From positions 94,483,805 to 94,547,804 of the forward strand of contig NC_088295.1 of the NCBI RefSeq assembly GCF_032854445.1: DNA of 64,000 nt, given 5' to 3'. Positions 34,741 to 47,354 of the stretch are shown piece by piece. Position 1 is the stretch's first letter. Each line of letters begins with the position of its first letter. Origin of the DNA: Liolophura sinensis. Its lineage: Eukaryota; Mollusca; Polyplacophora; Chitonida; Chitonidae. The notes beneath the pieces were generated by a model, which was given only the letters and a program-made list of their open reading frames with translations, did not search any database and was not told where the DNA came from. Both the position numbers and the translations under genes were made by a program.

Positions 34741-35555
34741 ACATTGAGTACCCTATTAGTGGTGTATGTACTGAGTGCCCATTTAGTGGTATATATATTG
34801 AGTACCTATTTAATGGTATATGTATTGAGGGCCCAGTCAGTGGTATATGCATTGAGTGCCCATTTAGTGGTATATGTACTGAGTGCCCATTTAGTGGTAT
34901 ATGTATTCAGTGCCCATTTAGTGGTGTATGCATTGAGGGCCCAGTTAGTGGTGTATGTATTGAGTGCCCATTTAGTGGTATATGTATTGAGTACCCATTT
35001 AGTGGTGTATGCATTGAGGGCCCAGTTAGTGGTGTATGTATTGAGTACCCATTTAGTGGTGTATGCATTGAGGGCCCAGTTAGTGGTGTATGTATTGAGT
35101 ACCCATTTAGTGGTATATGTATTGAGGGCCCAGGTAGTGGTATATGCATTGAGGACCCATTTAGTGGTGTATTAAGTGCCCATTTGGAGGTGGATGAATT
35201 GTTTGACCATTTAGTGGTGTATGCATTGAATACCAATTTAATGGTATATGTATTGAGTGCCCATTTAGTGGTATGTGTATTGAGTGCCTATTTAGTGGTA
35301 TATGCATTGAGTAGTGTATGGATGGAGGGCCCATTTAGTGGTGTATGGATTGAGGGCCTATTTAGTGGTGTTATGGATTGAGGGCCCATTTAGTGGTGTA
35401 TGGATTGAGGGCCTATTTAGTGGTGTTATGGATTGAGGGCCCATTTAGTGGTGCATTTTTAGTTGTGTATGAATTGAGGTCCCATTTAGTGGTGTATGCT
35501 TTGAGGGCCCTTTTAGTGGCACATTGAGTGCCCATTTAGTGGTGTATGAATTGAT
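34741..35555. repeat. Minisatellite, 27-bp unit, about 30 copies
   Basis: The unit is GTATGTATTGAGTGCCCATT followed by TAGTGGT. The 9-codon period keeps frames open (GICIECPFS repeats). It begins about 55 bp after a truncated SINE. Confidence 0.97.
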
Positions 35556-35877
35556 GATTTCTCCCAGTAAACATTCTTCTTCAGCTCCAATTGAAATTTG
35601 GAATTTGAAAGTAATTTTCCAATTTTTATATCCTTTGCTTGCAGTACACACTTTGTGTAGTCACATGGTTGTGCTATGTTTTTTGAAGAATCCAAGGGGG
35701 TTCCAAGGGTATTATTCAGTGTAGACTGATAAAATTATACTTTTTGTGAAGTCCTGGGGTTGGTCAACCCTACCAGTGTTTTTCTCTCTCCAATGTCAAA
35801 TTATAAAGATGCATTAATTGCACTGTCATATGTGAGAAGGTTGAGGAAGTGAATATTATTTAGGAGTGCACAGCTGT

Positions 35878-36205
35878 GTCTGAGTCAGTGTCTGGGTTAA
35901 GTCAGTGTCTGGGTTAAGTCAGTGTCTGAGTTAAGTCAGTCTCTGGGTTAAGTCAGTGTCTGGGTTAAGCCAGTGTCTGGGTTAAGTCTGGGTTAAGTCA
36001 GTGTCTGGGTTAAGTGTGGTTTAAGTCAGTGTCTGGGTTAAGCCAGTGAGTTAAATCAGTGTCTAGGTTAAGTCAGTCTCTGGGTTAAGTCAATGTCTGG
36101 GTTAAGTCAGTGTCTGGGTTAAGTCTGGGTTAAGTCAGTCTCTGGGTTAAGTCTTGGTTAAGTCAGTGTCTAGGTTAAGTCAGTGTCTGAGTTAAGTCAG
36201 TAGTG
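35878..36205. repeat. Minisatellite, 17-bp unit with truncated copies
   Basis: The unit is GTCTGGGTTAAGTCAGT. Several copies are shortened to GTCTGGGTTAA, so spacing is irregular. Confidence 0.95.
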
Positions 36206-36602
36206 AACTACTCTGATCTCTGCTGTGGAGAAGGCTCTGTCAATACCATTAACACATGATAACCTGGTACAAAACTATATTTAATCATATGGTGACTTGG
36301 GTATGGCTCAAGAATGCGTGCAGGATTATTTATCACAAGTAGTGTAATAAATTATGCACAGCACCCACCAGCCAGCAGATGTGCAGGACTACTGCAAACC
36401 TGTGACCAGCTACCAGGAGTCTCCTGTTTCTGTGGCACATTCACTGTTTGTGATGTGTTTATTCTTAAATGCATGTATGAATGAGGGTTTGTTAACTTGT
36501 TATTACATTTGTGTGACTGATATTGTCAGGCCTGTTTTACTGGCTATGGCAATGTTATTCAGATGTATCATGGTCATGTGACTGTATGAAGTCAGAGATT
36601 TG

Positions 36603-37082
36603 ATACCTCAGGGGCCATAATACCATAGCAGAGGTTATAATTATCACATATACACAAGACTGAAATCAAAATACCATAGCAGAGGTTACAATTATCACAT
36701 ATACACAAGACTGAAATCAAAATACCATAGCAGAGGTTACAGTTATCACATATACACAAGACTGAAATCAAAATACCATAGCAGAGGTTACAATTATCAC
36801 ATATACACAAGACTGAAATCAAAATACCATAGCAGAGGTTACAATTATCACATATACACAAGACTGAAATCAAAATACCATAGCAGAGGTTATAATTATC
36901 ACATATACACAAGACTGAAATCAAAATACCATAGCAGAGGTTATAATTATCACATATACACAAGACTGAAATCAAAATACCATAGCAGAGGTTACAGTTA
37001 CCACATATACACAAGACTGAAATCAAAATACCATAGCAGAGGTTATAATTATCACATATACACAAGACTGAAATCAAAATAA
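36603..37082. repeat. Minisatellite, 51-bp unit, about 9 copies
   Basis: The unit is ACCATAGCAGAGGTTACAAT, TATCACATATACACAAGACT, GAAATCAAAAT. Copies are almost identical and 17 codons long, which makes the long minus-strand frame here. Young array. Confidence 0.97.
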
Positions 37083-38990
37083 CAGCAATAAGTGTCCATA
37101 CACTGCATAAAGGGCAGTTCTGATGTTTAGCTTTCAAACTTGGCAAACTGTTTGTCTAGTCTAGTTTGACAGGAGTTTGAGGGCCTGATAATAATGTACA
37201 AGTATCATGTTTCTGAGGTTGTTGGCTTTCCCTAACAGCCTAATGGGGAGCCCATTGTTCTGCTCATGTTTTACCCCCCATATAAATAAGTGTGGCTGTC
37301 ATGCTGATTGTTCTGGGGCATGGGCCATGTGGCTGGTGTATGAGTGCTAGCTGCTGAGAGAGATGCCAGTCTACAAGGTTTGAAGAGAGGATCTACCACA
37401 GTAGAGTAATGACCAGGTAAACAGCTGGTAATGGTCAGTCCTGTACAGAGTGGAGGCTGTCCATGCTGACCATGTGGCCAAGTCACTGGCATGTTTTCTT
37501 TCTGGCCACTGACCACTGCTTGACCCCTTGGGTGAAGATGAGCTGAAGGAGGGTAAGGGTAAGAGGCAGGCAAGGGCTATTAGCACTGGAGCAGTCAGCT
37601 GGTCATAGTAACCCATGGGATAGTTTCTCTAACCCAGTGTTAAGCACTTCAGGATGCCTGGTCAGTCAGGAAGTGGGTAAGGCCTCCCTCATATGGGACT
37701 GCCCATCCAAATCATCCTGTCTGACCATGTACTGATTCTGACCAGATTGGGCTAGCTTGAGGATGTGTAGGTGTTATGCTCCCCCTATGGTTAGCTATAC
37801 AGCAGACTGGAGGTTGGACCTAGCACACCTGGCTGTTTTGGTATGTGGGCATGAAGTGCTGGTAGTAGTGAAGGCTGCTGGTATTACACAGGGTTACTGA
37901 GTCACACACCTCCCTCTCTCCCTCCCTCAGCCAATTGGACAGCAGCCAGGGAGAGAGCCAGGACCTCCTGGTCAAGCAGATTCCGTACTGCACAGCTCCA
38001 GTAGCTGGGAGGTAGGTGGCTATAGCACCACTGTAAAAACTCCCCACATTTGAGTCCATACCCAGGCCAAGCAGCACTTGACATCCACAGAAATACAGTC
38101 TTCTCTTACTGTGTACAGTGATGGGCTAATGAGAGCCTAGTGTGTGACAGACAACACATTCATCTCTTGGTCTGACTTACATCTGCTGCAGCAGGCAGCA
38201 TTGGCGGTGGTGAGCGCCAGTCTGGACTCTAGCACCAGCAGGCAGCAGCAGCAGTGGTGAGCAGATAGTGCGTCTTCGGCTGTCACACTCTGATGTGGCC
38301 CTGCTGAACACCAGAGATGGATATCAGGCTTTGTGCTAGCTGACTGTTGTCTTACTGGATTTAGGTCATTGTGCTGCCTTGTTGCACCCCCCCCCCCCCC
38401 CCTCTTTTTCTCTTTCTTTCTCTCTCTCTCTCTCACTCTCTCAGTGTAATCACTGGACCATGTCTGATCTCACACCACCAGTATACTTGTACACAGTCTC
38501 TGATCAGACAGCTGGCTAGTCCCTCACCTCCCTGACATCTCACACTTCGCAGGAGACAGACTGTTTACAGCTTCTACAATCACAAGCATAGTTTGAGATG
38601 ATGTGGCATAAGGAATTCCATCTTACCGTTTTTCTGCTGGAATTTGGTGATTGGAGGATCCATTATCGCTCCTGAGAAAGGCATTATGCAGTTTATTCAT
38701 GAGGAGGGCCATCACTACGATTGTGCCGTTATCTATCTGTTCCATGCCTGTGTTTTGTGAACAGCTGTGAGGAAGTACCCACCTCATAGCTATCAATTTT
38801 GGCCATCCTTGTTTTAATAGCTGTGCTGTAATCGTTGGTGTAGGCAGTGTGACCCAGAAATGGCAGTAGGAGGCAGTGTGGTGGTGTTCATAAGTTGTGA
38901 CCACTCTGTCTGATCCCCTCCCTTGGCCTGGCTAGCAAGTCCCTGGCTTACTAACCCACCCCCTGAGCCTCAGGGATGTAAGGTTGTAGG
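37083..38990. other. Unique, relatively G+C-rich region upstream of exon C
   Basis: Apart from the pyrimidine tract this is non-repetitive. It contains CAGCAG-rich stretches around 38,190-38,260 and could hold the promoter and 5' UTR of candidate exon C. No other coding exon is supported. Confidence 0.4.
38387..38446. repeat. Poly(C) run then pyrimidine tract
   Basis: Sixteen C followed by T-rich and (CT)n sequence gives about 60 bases of nearly pure pyrimidine. Length is likely unstable and sequencing-error prone. Confidence 0.9.
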
Positions 38991-39124
38991 ATGAAGGAGA
39001 GGAAGACGCCAGTGTTTATGTCCAAACCCTGCCCCTCCTCTGCCAGGTTACTCTACCATAAACAGAAATCGTTGGATCAGCTAGACTCTGAACTCCTCAG
39101 CAGATTTGTCACTCATATCAGCAG
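38991..39124 (+). CDS. Candidate first coding exon C (MKERKTPVF...), unidentified gene
   Basis: The open frame starts MKERKTPVFMSKPCPSSARL, continues LYHKQKSLDQLDSELLSRFV and ends THIS plus AG, directly before the donor GTACGTG. An in-frame TAA lies four codons upstream of the ATG, so this ATG would be the true N terminus. The composition is protein-like and non-repetitive, unlike almost every other open frame in the plus half of the window. The exon ends in phase 2. I do not recognise the protein; it could be an isoform-specific N terminus. Confidence 0.55.
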
Positions 39125-39469
39125 GTACGTGTTAGCAGGATGTTTTATCACTGACCGTACTGTATTTGCTAATATGTACACATGTTCTGTTTAGCATTGC
39201 TCTGATTCTTAAAAAATATTCTTATTTTCTTGATCATTTATACTGTTTTACGTCACACTGGAATAAGTTCCATGTGTTAAAGGCTGGCAAAAAGGTGTGG
39301 TTTGTTTGTTGTTTTGTGTGTATTAATTGTGTTAATATTGTTTGATTTGATATTCAGTGGCAGGGAGAAAAATCTTCTGTATACTCTGTATGTTACTCTT
39401 AGTGGTTAGCTGTGGCACTGTCATGCTGACATCTATGGTAACACACTGGTCATACTCTTACATACTCAC

Positions 39470-40300
39470 CTGACTGAGACAGGTGATGCACAGCTCACCA
39501 GGTGATGATACACACTCACCTGTTTTACAGGTGATACACAGCTCACCAGATGATGATACACACTCGCATGTCTTACACAGGTGATACACAGCTCACCAGG
39601 TGATGATACACACTCACCTGACACAGGTGATACACAGCTCACCAGGTGATGATACACACTCACCTGACACAGGTGATACACAGCTCACCAGGTGATGATA
39701 CACACTCAACTGACATAGGTGATACTCAGCTCACCAGGTGATGATACACACTCACCTGTTTTACAGGTGATACACAGCTCACCAGATGATGATACACACT
39801 CGCCTGTCTTACACAGGTGAAACACAGCTCACCAGGTGATGATACACACTCACCTGACACAGGTGATACACAGCTCACCAAGTGATGATACACACTCACC
39901 TGACACAGGTGAAACACAGCTTACCAGGTGATTTTACACACTCACCTGTCTTACACACGTGATACACAGCTCACCAGGTGATGATACACACTCATCTGGA
40001 TGACACACGTGATACACAGCTCACCAGGTGATGATACACACTCACCTGTTTTACAGGTGATACACAGCTCACCAGGTGATAATACACACTCATCTGGATG
40101 ACACGTGATGTACAGCTCACCAGGTGAATATACACTTACACAGGTGATACACAGCTCACCAGGTGATGATACACGCTTACCTGTCTTACACAGGTGATAA
40201 ACAACTCACCAGGTGAATATTCGATGATACACACTCACCTGTCTTGCACCTCTCGCCAGGTGATGATACACACTCACCTGTCTTCCAGAGCTCACTAGGT
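39470..40300. repeat. Minisatellite, 46-55-bp unit, about 17 copies
   Basis: The unit joins CAGGTGATACACAGCTCACC and AGGTGATGATACACACTCAC plus CTGACA, CTGTTTTA or CTGTCTTACA. The linker between CACCTG and CAGGTG varies in length, so the period varies. Confidence 0.96.
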
Positions 40301-41649
40301 AATGATACATACTGGTTGTCTGATTGATTGGGGCGTGGAATTGTGTGCTAGGGATAGTTTTATACACACTACACTGGCATTTTCCTTATACTTCTGAGCA
40401 GTAGAATTCAACAGGTCAACTCGACAATCACTCTGGTTAATTGAGCATACCCCAAGCATACATACATACATACATGATTGTATAGCACATGTATATTAAC
40501 TAGTGGAGTACTTGTCATCTATATTCTAAGCTTATTCTTGGCAGTACAACAGTTTCACACATGAAACCTTATTAGCCTAGTTTCCTACAGGAGGCTCTGG
40601 CTCGTTAAGTAATTACAGCTGGCACATGTTCTACATATTGGTACATATACTGTGTGTGGACTGTCAGAACTGTGCACAACTGGTAGTGCACTGCTTTGAG
40701 GGGTTATGTACATGTATTCTCAGCAGCACAACTGTTGGATTGACTGACCCACCATTAACCTCCACACAGAAGGTAAGGGTAATTACAGCTGGCACAAGGT
40801 CTACACATTCATGTAGGTACACCGGACAGTGAACTGGTGCTAGGCATCGTGTAGGTGTGTATGTGTGTGTACTATGGTGGCTTCTGTGAATGAACATTGT
40901 ACAGTCAGAGCCATGTACCTACTGGTATCTCCCATCCACATTGCCCCCTCCCCCCCCCCCCCTCACTTCTGCCCTGCCCCTGTGTAACCCTGATGGGATG
41001 CAATGCCCTTTACCCTGGTCTGGTAATACTTAATGAGCTCAATTAGGCTCTCTCTGCTTCTTCATCTACTATATAAGGTCATGGGCTGGCCACAAGCCAA
41101 TCTTAGTAACAGCCTTGTATATTTAGCTGAGCATGCATTCCCCCCTCAGTCATACATTTTCATATATAGTGGGGGGAAACGGAAGAAAAAAAAAACAGCT
41201 GGAGTGGCAATGTAATGCGACCAATCTTGATGCATTCATTATGAGATGTGCGGGGGTTGTGGTTGGGGTGTGGAGCTTGCTCATGTAGTAATGTAGTAGC
41301 TAGCAACGGGGCACAGAGGCAAATCATCCAAGATGTTTCTGTCTGGATTTTACTCCTATCTTCGTAGCAGGAAGACATCAGTGTTTACAGATAATCTTTA
41401 ACTTAAGTAAATATTGTATGTTATTTCATAGTTTTGACTCCCACACGTAAGATGCCTCCTTGTTACAGGGTGGTACTGTATGGAATACTGCAGAGTTCAA
41501 TTTGTGGAAAAACTGTTTTAGTCTGCCTCACGGCGATGTATATCCTGCATGAAGTTTGTTGGTGTTGAAGGAGGGCAGGGTGTGGGAGGGGGAGACTTCC
41601 CCACTGCATCGCTACATTTACTGTTGTTCACTTTATCATCCTGTTTAAG
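40301..41649. other. Unique sequence, no gene seen
   Basis: Contains a poly(C) run and a related pair TAATTACAGCTGGCACA at about 40,611 and 40,780. No coding exon recognised. Confidence 0.5.
40945..40962. repeat. Poly(C) run
   Basis: CCCCCT followed by about 13 C, in non-repetitive surroundings. Confidence 0.9.
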
Positions 41650-42318
41650 AGGCTAATTCTCTGCCCAGTTTCCTCCCACCATAATGTTCTGCTCGGTCTT
41701 TTCCCACCATAATGCTCTGCTCCGTCTCCTCCCACCATAATGCTCTGCCTTGTTTCCTCCCACCATAATGTGCTGCCTGGTTTCCTCCCACCATAATGCT
41801 CTGCTCTATCTCCTCCCACCATAATGTTCTGCTCGGTCTTTTCCCACCATAATGTTCTGCTCCGTCTCCTCCCACCATAGTGCTCTGCCTCGTTTCCTCC
41901 CACCATAATGCGCTGCCTCGTTTCCTCCCACCATAATGCTCTGCTCTGTCTTCTCCCATCATAATGTTCTGCCCCGTCTCCTCCCACCATAGTGCTCTGC
42001 CTCATTTCCTCCCACCATAATTCTCTGCCCGGTTTCCTCCCACCATAATGTTCTGCTCCGTCTTTTCCCACCATAATGTTCTGCTCCGTCTCCTCCCACC
42101 ATAGTGTTCTGCCTGGTTTCCTCCCACCATAATGCGCTGCCTGGTTTCCTCCCACCATAATGCTCTGCTAGGTCTCTTCCCACCATAATGCTCTGCCTGC
42201 ATTCCTCCAACCATAATGCTCTGACCAGTTTCCTAATACCATAATGCTCTGACCGGTTTCCTAACACCATAATGCTGACCGCCTGCTAAAACACCAGTCA
42301 TACGAATAAACAAAGAAG
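41650..42318 (+). mobile_element. SINE-like element copy 5 expanded into an array
   Basis: The right flank of the 28-bp array reads CATAATGCTGACCGCC, then AAAACACCAGTCATACGAAT and AAAC. These are the core end and tail of the same element with the intervening ATATTCTT block deleted. The array unit is the element core. Confidence 0.8.
41658..42278. repeat. Minisatellite, 28-bp unit, about 22 copies, inside a SINE copy
   Basis: The unit (top strand) is CCACCATAATGCTCTGCTCG followed by GTTTCCTC. On the bottom strand this is the core of the dispersed SINE (compare CATTATGGTGGGTGGAAACT at 9148-9167). The 28-bp period cycles through three frames, giving 28-residue repeats. Confidence 0.96.
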
Positions 42319-43365
42319 AGGTTAATTGCTGAACAATAGTTAAACTCCCCATGATCATAGTTCAGTTCAGGCTCAGTTCAGCTCAATTAGAATGATATTC
42401 CTGTAATTTTGTTGACTTCCCTGTTCTCCAGTTACCAGTTGGTTCTAGGAACCTTTTGTTGGGTTATTGTGAGAGCCTTAATTATAATCCAGTGGGTTGA
42501 GTGAGTGAGTGAAATTGTAGATCAGCATTGTTGTGCACAGTACTGGAGGAATAGTGTAAAGCCAGAGCAGTGGAGGAAATAGAATGTGCCACTGGTAGTG
42601 TCAACTGGTTGATTACCATCCCGTTCACTTGATCACCTGGATGTGAAATTAATGTGGCATTTTGGTTAAATTCAAGTGCTTGGTCCATAATAAAACCAGT
42701 GGGGAACATTTCCTGCAGGAAACACGGTGTCCCATGGTGTGTGTATTCTGTGACAAGCCAGTCTGTAGTTGTGGTCGTAAATCAAAAAGTTATGTCACAA
42801 TTACAGCAGTGTAACATCAGAGAATGATTGCTTGGGACTAGGGTGCGTATGAGGGATTGTGTTCACACAGTGGCACTATGGCAGGACATTGGCTTAAACA
42901 TAATGAATATAAAATTCTTCTGACTTTGTCGTGAAAATTTGATTCAGCAGATCTAATTAATTAGTAAATTGAAACATTTTAGTGAGAGGCCGTTTTTAAT
43001 TTCCCGCCCATGTAAGCGTGTTTGTGTGAGTATAATACACCTGACTGACCTAGTTACACCTGTGACTGACTGAAGGTCCGTGGCACCACAAAAAGTGTCT
43101 ACAGGTAATTGTGTACAGGACTAATTGCCACAAGCTTATTATGGAGAAGTTGATCTGACAGAGTAGCCTATTTCTATCCAGGTGTTAACAGACTGGTATC
43201 ATGTAAAGCCTCTCCTTGGAAGCATAGGTTAAGAGCCACTATGTGAGAAATACGCTGGTTAGATCCAGGTGATAAGCTAGTAAAGTGACACCTCAACCCA
43301 AATATACCTCCTATTTGTTTTGCACATCCCCCATGGCAGAGGGAAATGTCTGTATTTGTTTGACA
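42319..43365. other. Unique sequence, no gene seen
   Basis: A/T-rich unique DNA. Short frames only. Confidence 0.5.
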
Positions 43366-44167
43366 ATAGAGTTTAGTAGATCAGTGTTGTACAGGCATCC
43401 TCTGTCTGCAGTGTTACAGGAGTTACTAGATCAGTGTTGTACAGGCATGCTCTGTCTGCAGTGTTACAGGAGTTAGTAGATCAGTGTTGTACAGGCATCT
43501 TCTGTCTGCAGTGTTACAGGAGTTAGTAGATCAGTGTTGTACAGGCATCTTCTGTCTGCAGTGTTACAGGAGTTAGTAGATCAGTGTTGTACAGGTATCT
43601 TCTGTCTGCAGTGTTACAGGAGTTAGTAGATCAGTGTTGTACAGGCATCCTCTGTCTGCAGTGTTACAGGAGTTAGTAGATCAGTGTTGTACAGGCATCT
43701 TCTGTCTGCAGTGTTACAGGAGTTACTAGATCAGTGTTGTACAGGCATCCTGTGTCTGCAGTGTTACAGGAGTTATTAGATCAGTGTTGTACAGGCATCC
43801 TCTGTCTGCAGTGTTACAGGAGTTACTAGATCAGTGTTGTACAGGCATCTTCTGTCTGCAGTGTTACAGGAGTTAGTAGATCAGTGTTGTACAGGCATCT
43901 TCTGTCTGCAGTGTTACAGGAGTTACTAGATCAGTGTTGTACAGGCATCCTGTGTCTGCAGTGTTACAGGAGTTAGTAGATCAGTGTTGTACAGGTATCT
44001 TCTGTCTGCAGTGTTACAGGAGTTACTAGATCAATGTTGTACAGGCATCCTCTGTCTGCAGTGTTACAGGAGTTAGTAGATCAGTGTTGTACAGGTATCT
44101 TCTGTCTGCAGTGTTACAGGAGTTAGTAGATCAGTGTTGTACAGGTATCTTCTGTCTGCAGTGTTAC
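43366..44167. repeat. Minisatellite, 50-bp unit, 16 copies
   Basis: The unit is CAGGAGTTAGTAGATCAGTG, TTGTACAGGCATCTTCTGTC, TGCAGTGTTA. Copies differ at only three or four sites (GTAG/CTAG, GCATCC/GCATCT/GTATCT), suggesting recent growth. Confidence 0.97.
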
Positions 44168-46169
44168 GGTGTACACATACATACCAGGCAGGCAGCCAGG
44201 CCCCTTACAGGAATATGTTTGTATTTATACTGCACTAGATTATAAGATTAAGGTACAACAGGTAATCCTGTCATGTTGTGAGATTGTATTAGATACTGAG
44301 TTTATTAGATACTGAATATCAGTCCTGGCTAATGCCAGCAGTTGTACCCTTGGTTGCAGTAAATTTAATTCCTGACAACAGGTGTAGTAAATTATGACAT
44401 CATTTAAGTTTCACGATAGTAGAAAAATGAGCGGTATTTCCATACATCATTCAGGCGCAGATCTGTTGCCGTAAGACTGCCTAGAAATATGTGCACTCCA
44501 GTCTCTGTATTATTATTATGGGCACTTCCATCAGAAACACTAAAGCACTAACACTTTGTAAAAGATAAACATTATTTAGTGTCAGAAGAAAAATGAATAA
44601 TTATAAAAAAAGTATGTGAAGGGGATTTTATGAACACTGGCGAAGCTCTTCTGGTGCCATCAAGATTGTCAGACTACTTCGACAAAGTTTCAGAAAGAAA
44701 TGACCTGGATGTTAAGTTACACATAAATACATTCAACTGTTGTTTCAGATCATTGCCTTAAAAATGAAAAACTACAGGTGAACAGGGAAGTAGGTTAGAT
44801 GTTTTGGTGACTACGAGGACTACCCTGTGTGTATGTCATACCCTAGTGTTTAGGTACAGGTATATTGTAAGTATAGGTAGTTTTTAAAGTCTCTGGCATT
44901 ATCCTGCTATCATACCTGTTACACAAAAACATCAATTCTCAAAAAAAAGGTTCATATGTCAATTTCATGAAGTGGGTTAAGGTGAATATATCTTGCTCTG
45001 TATTTGGACTGATGACCAATTTGTGCTGTACATTGTACGTATAAACATAGGTAAATATAGGCCAGACCAATACAGGAAGATAACAGCTGATGTGAGATGT
45101 CCAGTTATGGATCACTGCTCATCATACCTGATAGAAATCCCAGGGACAGGTGTAATTGCTGTGATGAGTTCTCACCTGTGTAAGTACTGCTAACAGCTTA
45201 CAGGCGTGTTGTGTGACTGGACTTGTTCCTCTGTCCCTTTGGTGCTATGAGTCTTGGGTGGGAGGAGTACAGCATGTAATGTCAAGGTCAGGCTTGGACC
45301 AGGGGTTAGGGAAAGCCCAGGAAAACTGTAGTGGTGATTGAGAAGTTGATTGTAGAGCTGAGAACCAGGAGCTATGGTGCTGAGATACAGCTGCTCCGTT
45401 AGTGAGGAAAGCTATCTCTTATTGCTCCTACCCCTAGTCACTTACAGGACTTAAATGCAAGACCATGTTGGCCTAATTGTTTAAGTGTTTTCTGTAATGA
45501 AATGTTCAGTGTAGGGCTATAGGAAAATGCCTATGCTTATGAACAGTGGTCTGCATTTTTTCCTGGCTTATTGTGGGTGTCCGTTAACCAACCGGTGGGC
45601 AGAATTCTGCCACAGGTATACATATGTAACTCCTGCAGCTTGTCTAGAACATTGTTTGAATTCCAAATTCCATGGTGTATTGTCTGAAGCGAAGTCAGTC
45701 AGTTCACTAAGGTGGTGTAACCTATAGACATGCCCATCATGTGGAAATCACAGAGAACATTCTTTGTGTGTTGGCCCTATGATTTTAGCTATGACTACAG
45801 ACTGAGCTTTTAAACGTGGAGGACGTTTTGGTGCTAAGAATAAAGCACTTTGACATATCTAGTAAATAATTAAATAAAGATAATTAAAGTCTTCTGTTTT
45901 GCTCAGAATCCTTGTTTTGTGTCCAATTATCCATGATTTGTGATTTTTTAGTACAGGTTAAAATTACATGATGTGCCTAACTGAGTAGATTCACAGCTTT
46001 ATGCCTGAGCAGAACATATCACACACATTTCATTCATAGCACATGTACACTCTGTGTTAACCTATTTACTACACTTTAGTTTGAATTAATTCTGATCCCT
46101 GAGTATAGTTTATATTACATGTGTAATTTATTCTTCTGTATGTTCTTATGTTCATCATGTGACATGATT
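44168..46169. other. Unique sequence, no gene seen
   Basis: The largest repeat-free block right of 20 kb. Short frames only; no family was recognised and no exon with good borders chosen. Confidence 0.5.
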
Positions 46170-46630
46170 ATTTGGGGTCTGCACACTGCACAGAGTGTGT
46201 CTGGGACATTTGGCAATTTTCCATACTGCCTCATGTGTCTTGGTGGTCTGCACAGGCACAGTGTGTGTGTGTGGGACATTTAGCAATTGTCCATACTGCC
46301 TCATGTGTCTTGGTGGTCTGCACAGGCACAGTGTGTGTCTGGGACATTTAGCAATTGTCCATACTGCCTCATGTGTCTTGGTGGTCTGCACAGGCACAGA
46401 GTGTGTCTGGGACATTTGGCAATTGTCCATACTGCCTCATGTGTCTTGGTGGTCTGCACACTGCACAGAGTGTGTCTGGGACATTTGGCAATTGTCCATA
46501 CTGCCTCATGTGTCTTGGTGGTCTGCACACTACACAGAGTGTGTCTGGGACATTTGGCAATTTTCCATACTGCCTCATGTGTCTTGGTGGTCTGCACAGG
46601 CACAGTGTGTGTCTGGGACATTTGGCAGTT
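46170..46630. repeat. Minisatellite, 68-bp unit, about 7 copies
   Basis: The unit contains GTGTGTCTGGGACATTTGGC, CAATTGTCCATACTGCCTCA and TGTGTCTTGGTGGTCTGCAC. Two copies carry ACTGCACAGA and one ACTACACAGA in place of AGGCACAG. Confidence 0.97.
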
Positions 46631-47354
46631 TTGATTGAGCCTTACACAAGTGACATGTTTTCTTTTTGGAACAAAGATTAAGTTCTCTTCAATATACATG
46701 TATATGGCATCCTGTGCACTTCTATGGCTGCTGAAGCTGCTCTGTGTGGGTTGAAGCATCACTCAGTGTAGAGAAACGGGATGTTCACTGGCGCTATCTC
46801 CTGTTGATATTTCAAAATTTTGCTGTTAACTGAGATAAGCTCTCAATAAACAGGGAAATGGTAACTGTGTCTTCTGGGAGGGTCACCTCGCAGAGATGTA
46901 CATGTAGATGAGGCAGGCTGGCTGGTGGTGGTAGTGGCCGTGCAGGGGCTGATAGCTCTCTGCTGCTACAGTTATCTGTATACATATACACATGGATGTA
47001 CTGAGGTAATGGTGGGCTCAGGCTGTTCCCCACCCTGGGGACTAGACGTACATATATTTGTGATCCCAGACTGATGTCCAGCTCTCAGGATGTGGGCATG
47101 TCAGGGAGGTAGCTCTCAAGGGCTCCACTTCACCCTGGGGATTAGGTGTATCTATATATATATATATATATATTAGGTGTGACAATATATGGTGGCCGTG
47201 TGTGTTTGTCTCCCTACCACTGTTGTGCGCATATGTCCATCACATGTTGGTGCATTCATAACTAACATGCCAGAGGTTGGTGGTTTATCCTGGGTGATTT
47301 CCTCCACCCATAAAATTGACAAGTGACAAGATTTTCATTATGAGGTTAACCAGC
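46631..47354. other. Unique sequence with (TA)n
   Basis: Non-repetitive except for the TA run. No coding support. Confidence 0.5.
47154..47173. repeat. (TA)n microsatellite
   Basis: About ten TA dinucleotides, between two copies of GGTGT-type sequence (ATTAGGTGT on both sides). Confidence 0.9.

Noticed and set aside
34737-35381. 214-codon frame with GICIECPFS repeats
   Set aside because: Product of the 27-bp array; another plus frame is also open, as is the minus strand.
36592-37146. 184-codon minus-strand frame with ILISVLCICDNYNLCYG repeats
   Set aside because: It looks like repeated hydrophobic segments but is only nine near-identical 51-bp units; variation is too low and there is no gene context.
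41628-42270. Several minus-strand frames with WWEET and MVGG repeats
   Set aside because: The 28-bp SINE-derived array cycles through all three frames, giving the same 28-residue pattern in each.
44632-44760. Possible exon with CTTCTGGTGCCATCAAGATT
   Set aside because: No good pair of splice sites and no recognisable protein; not enough to call.
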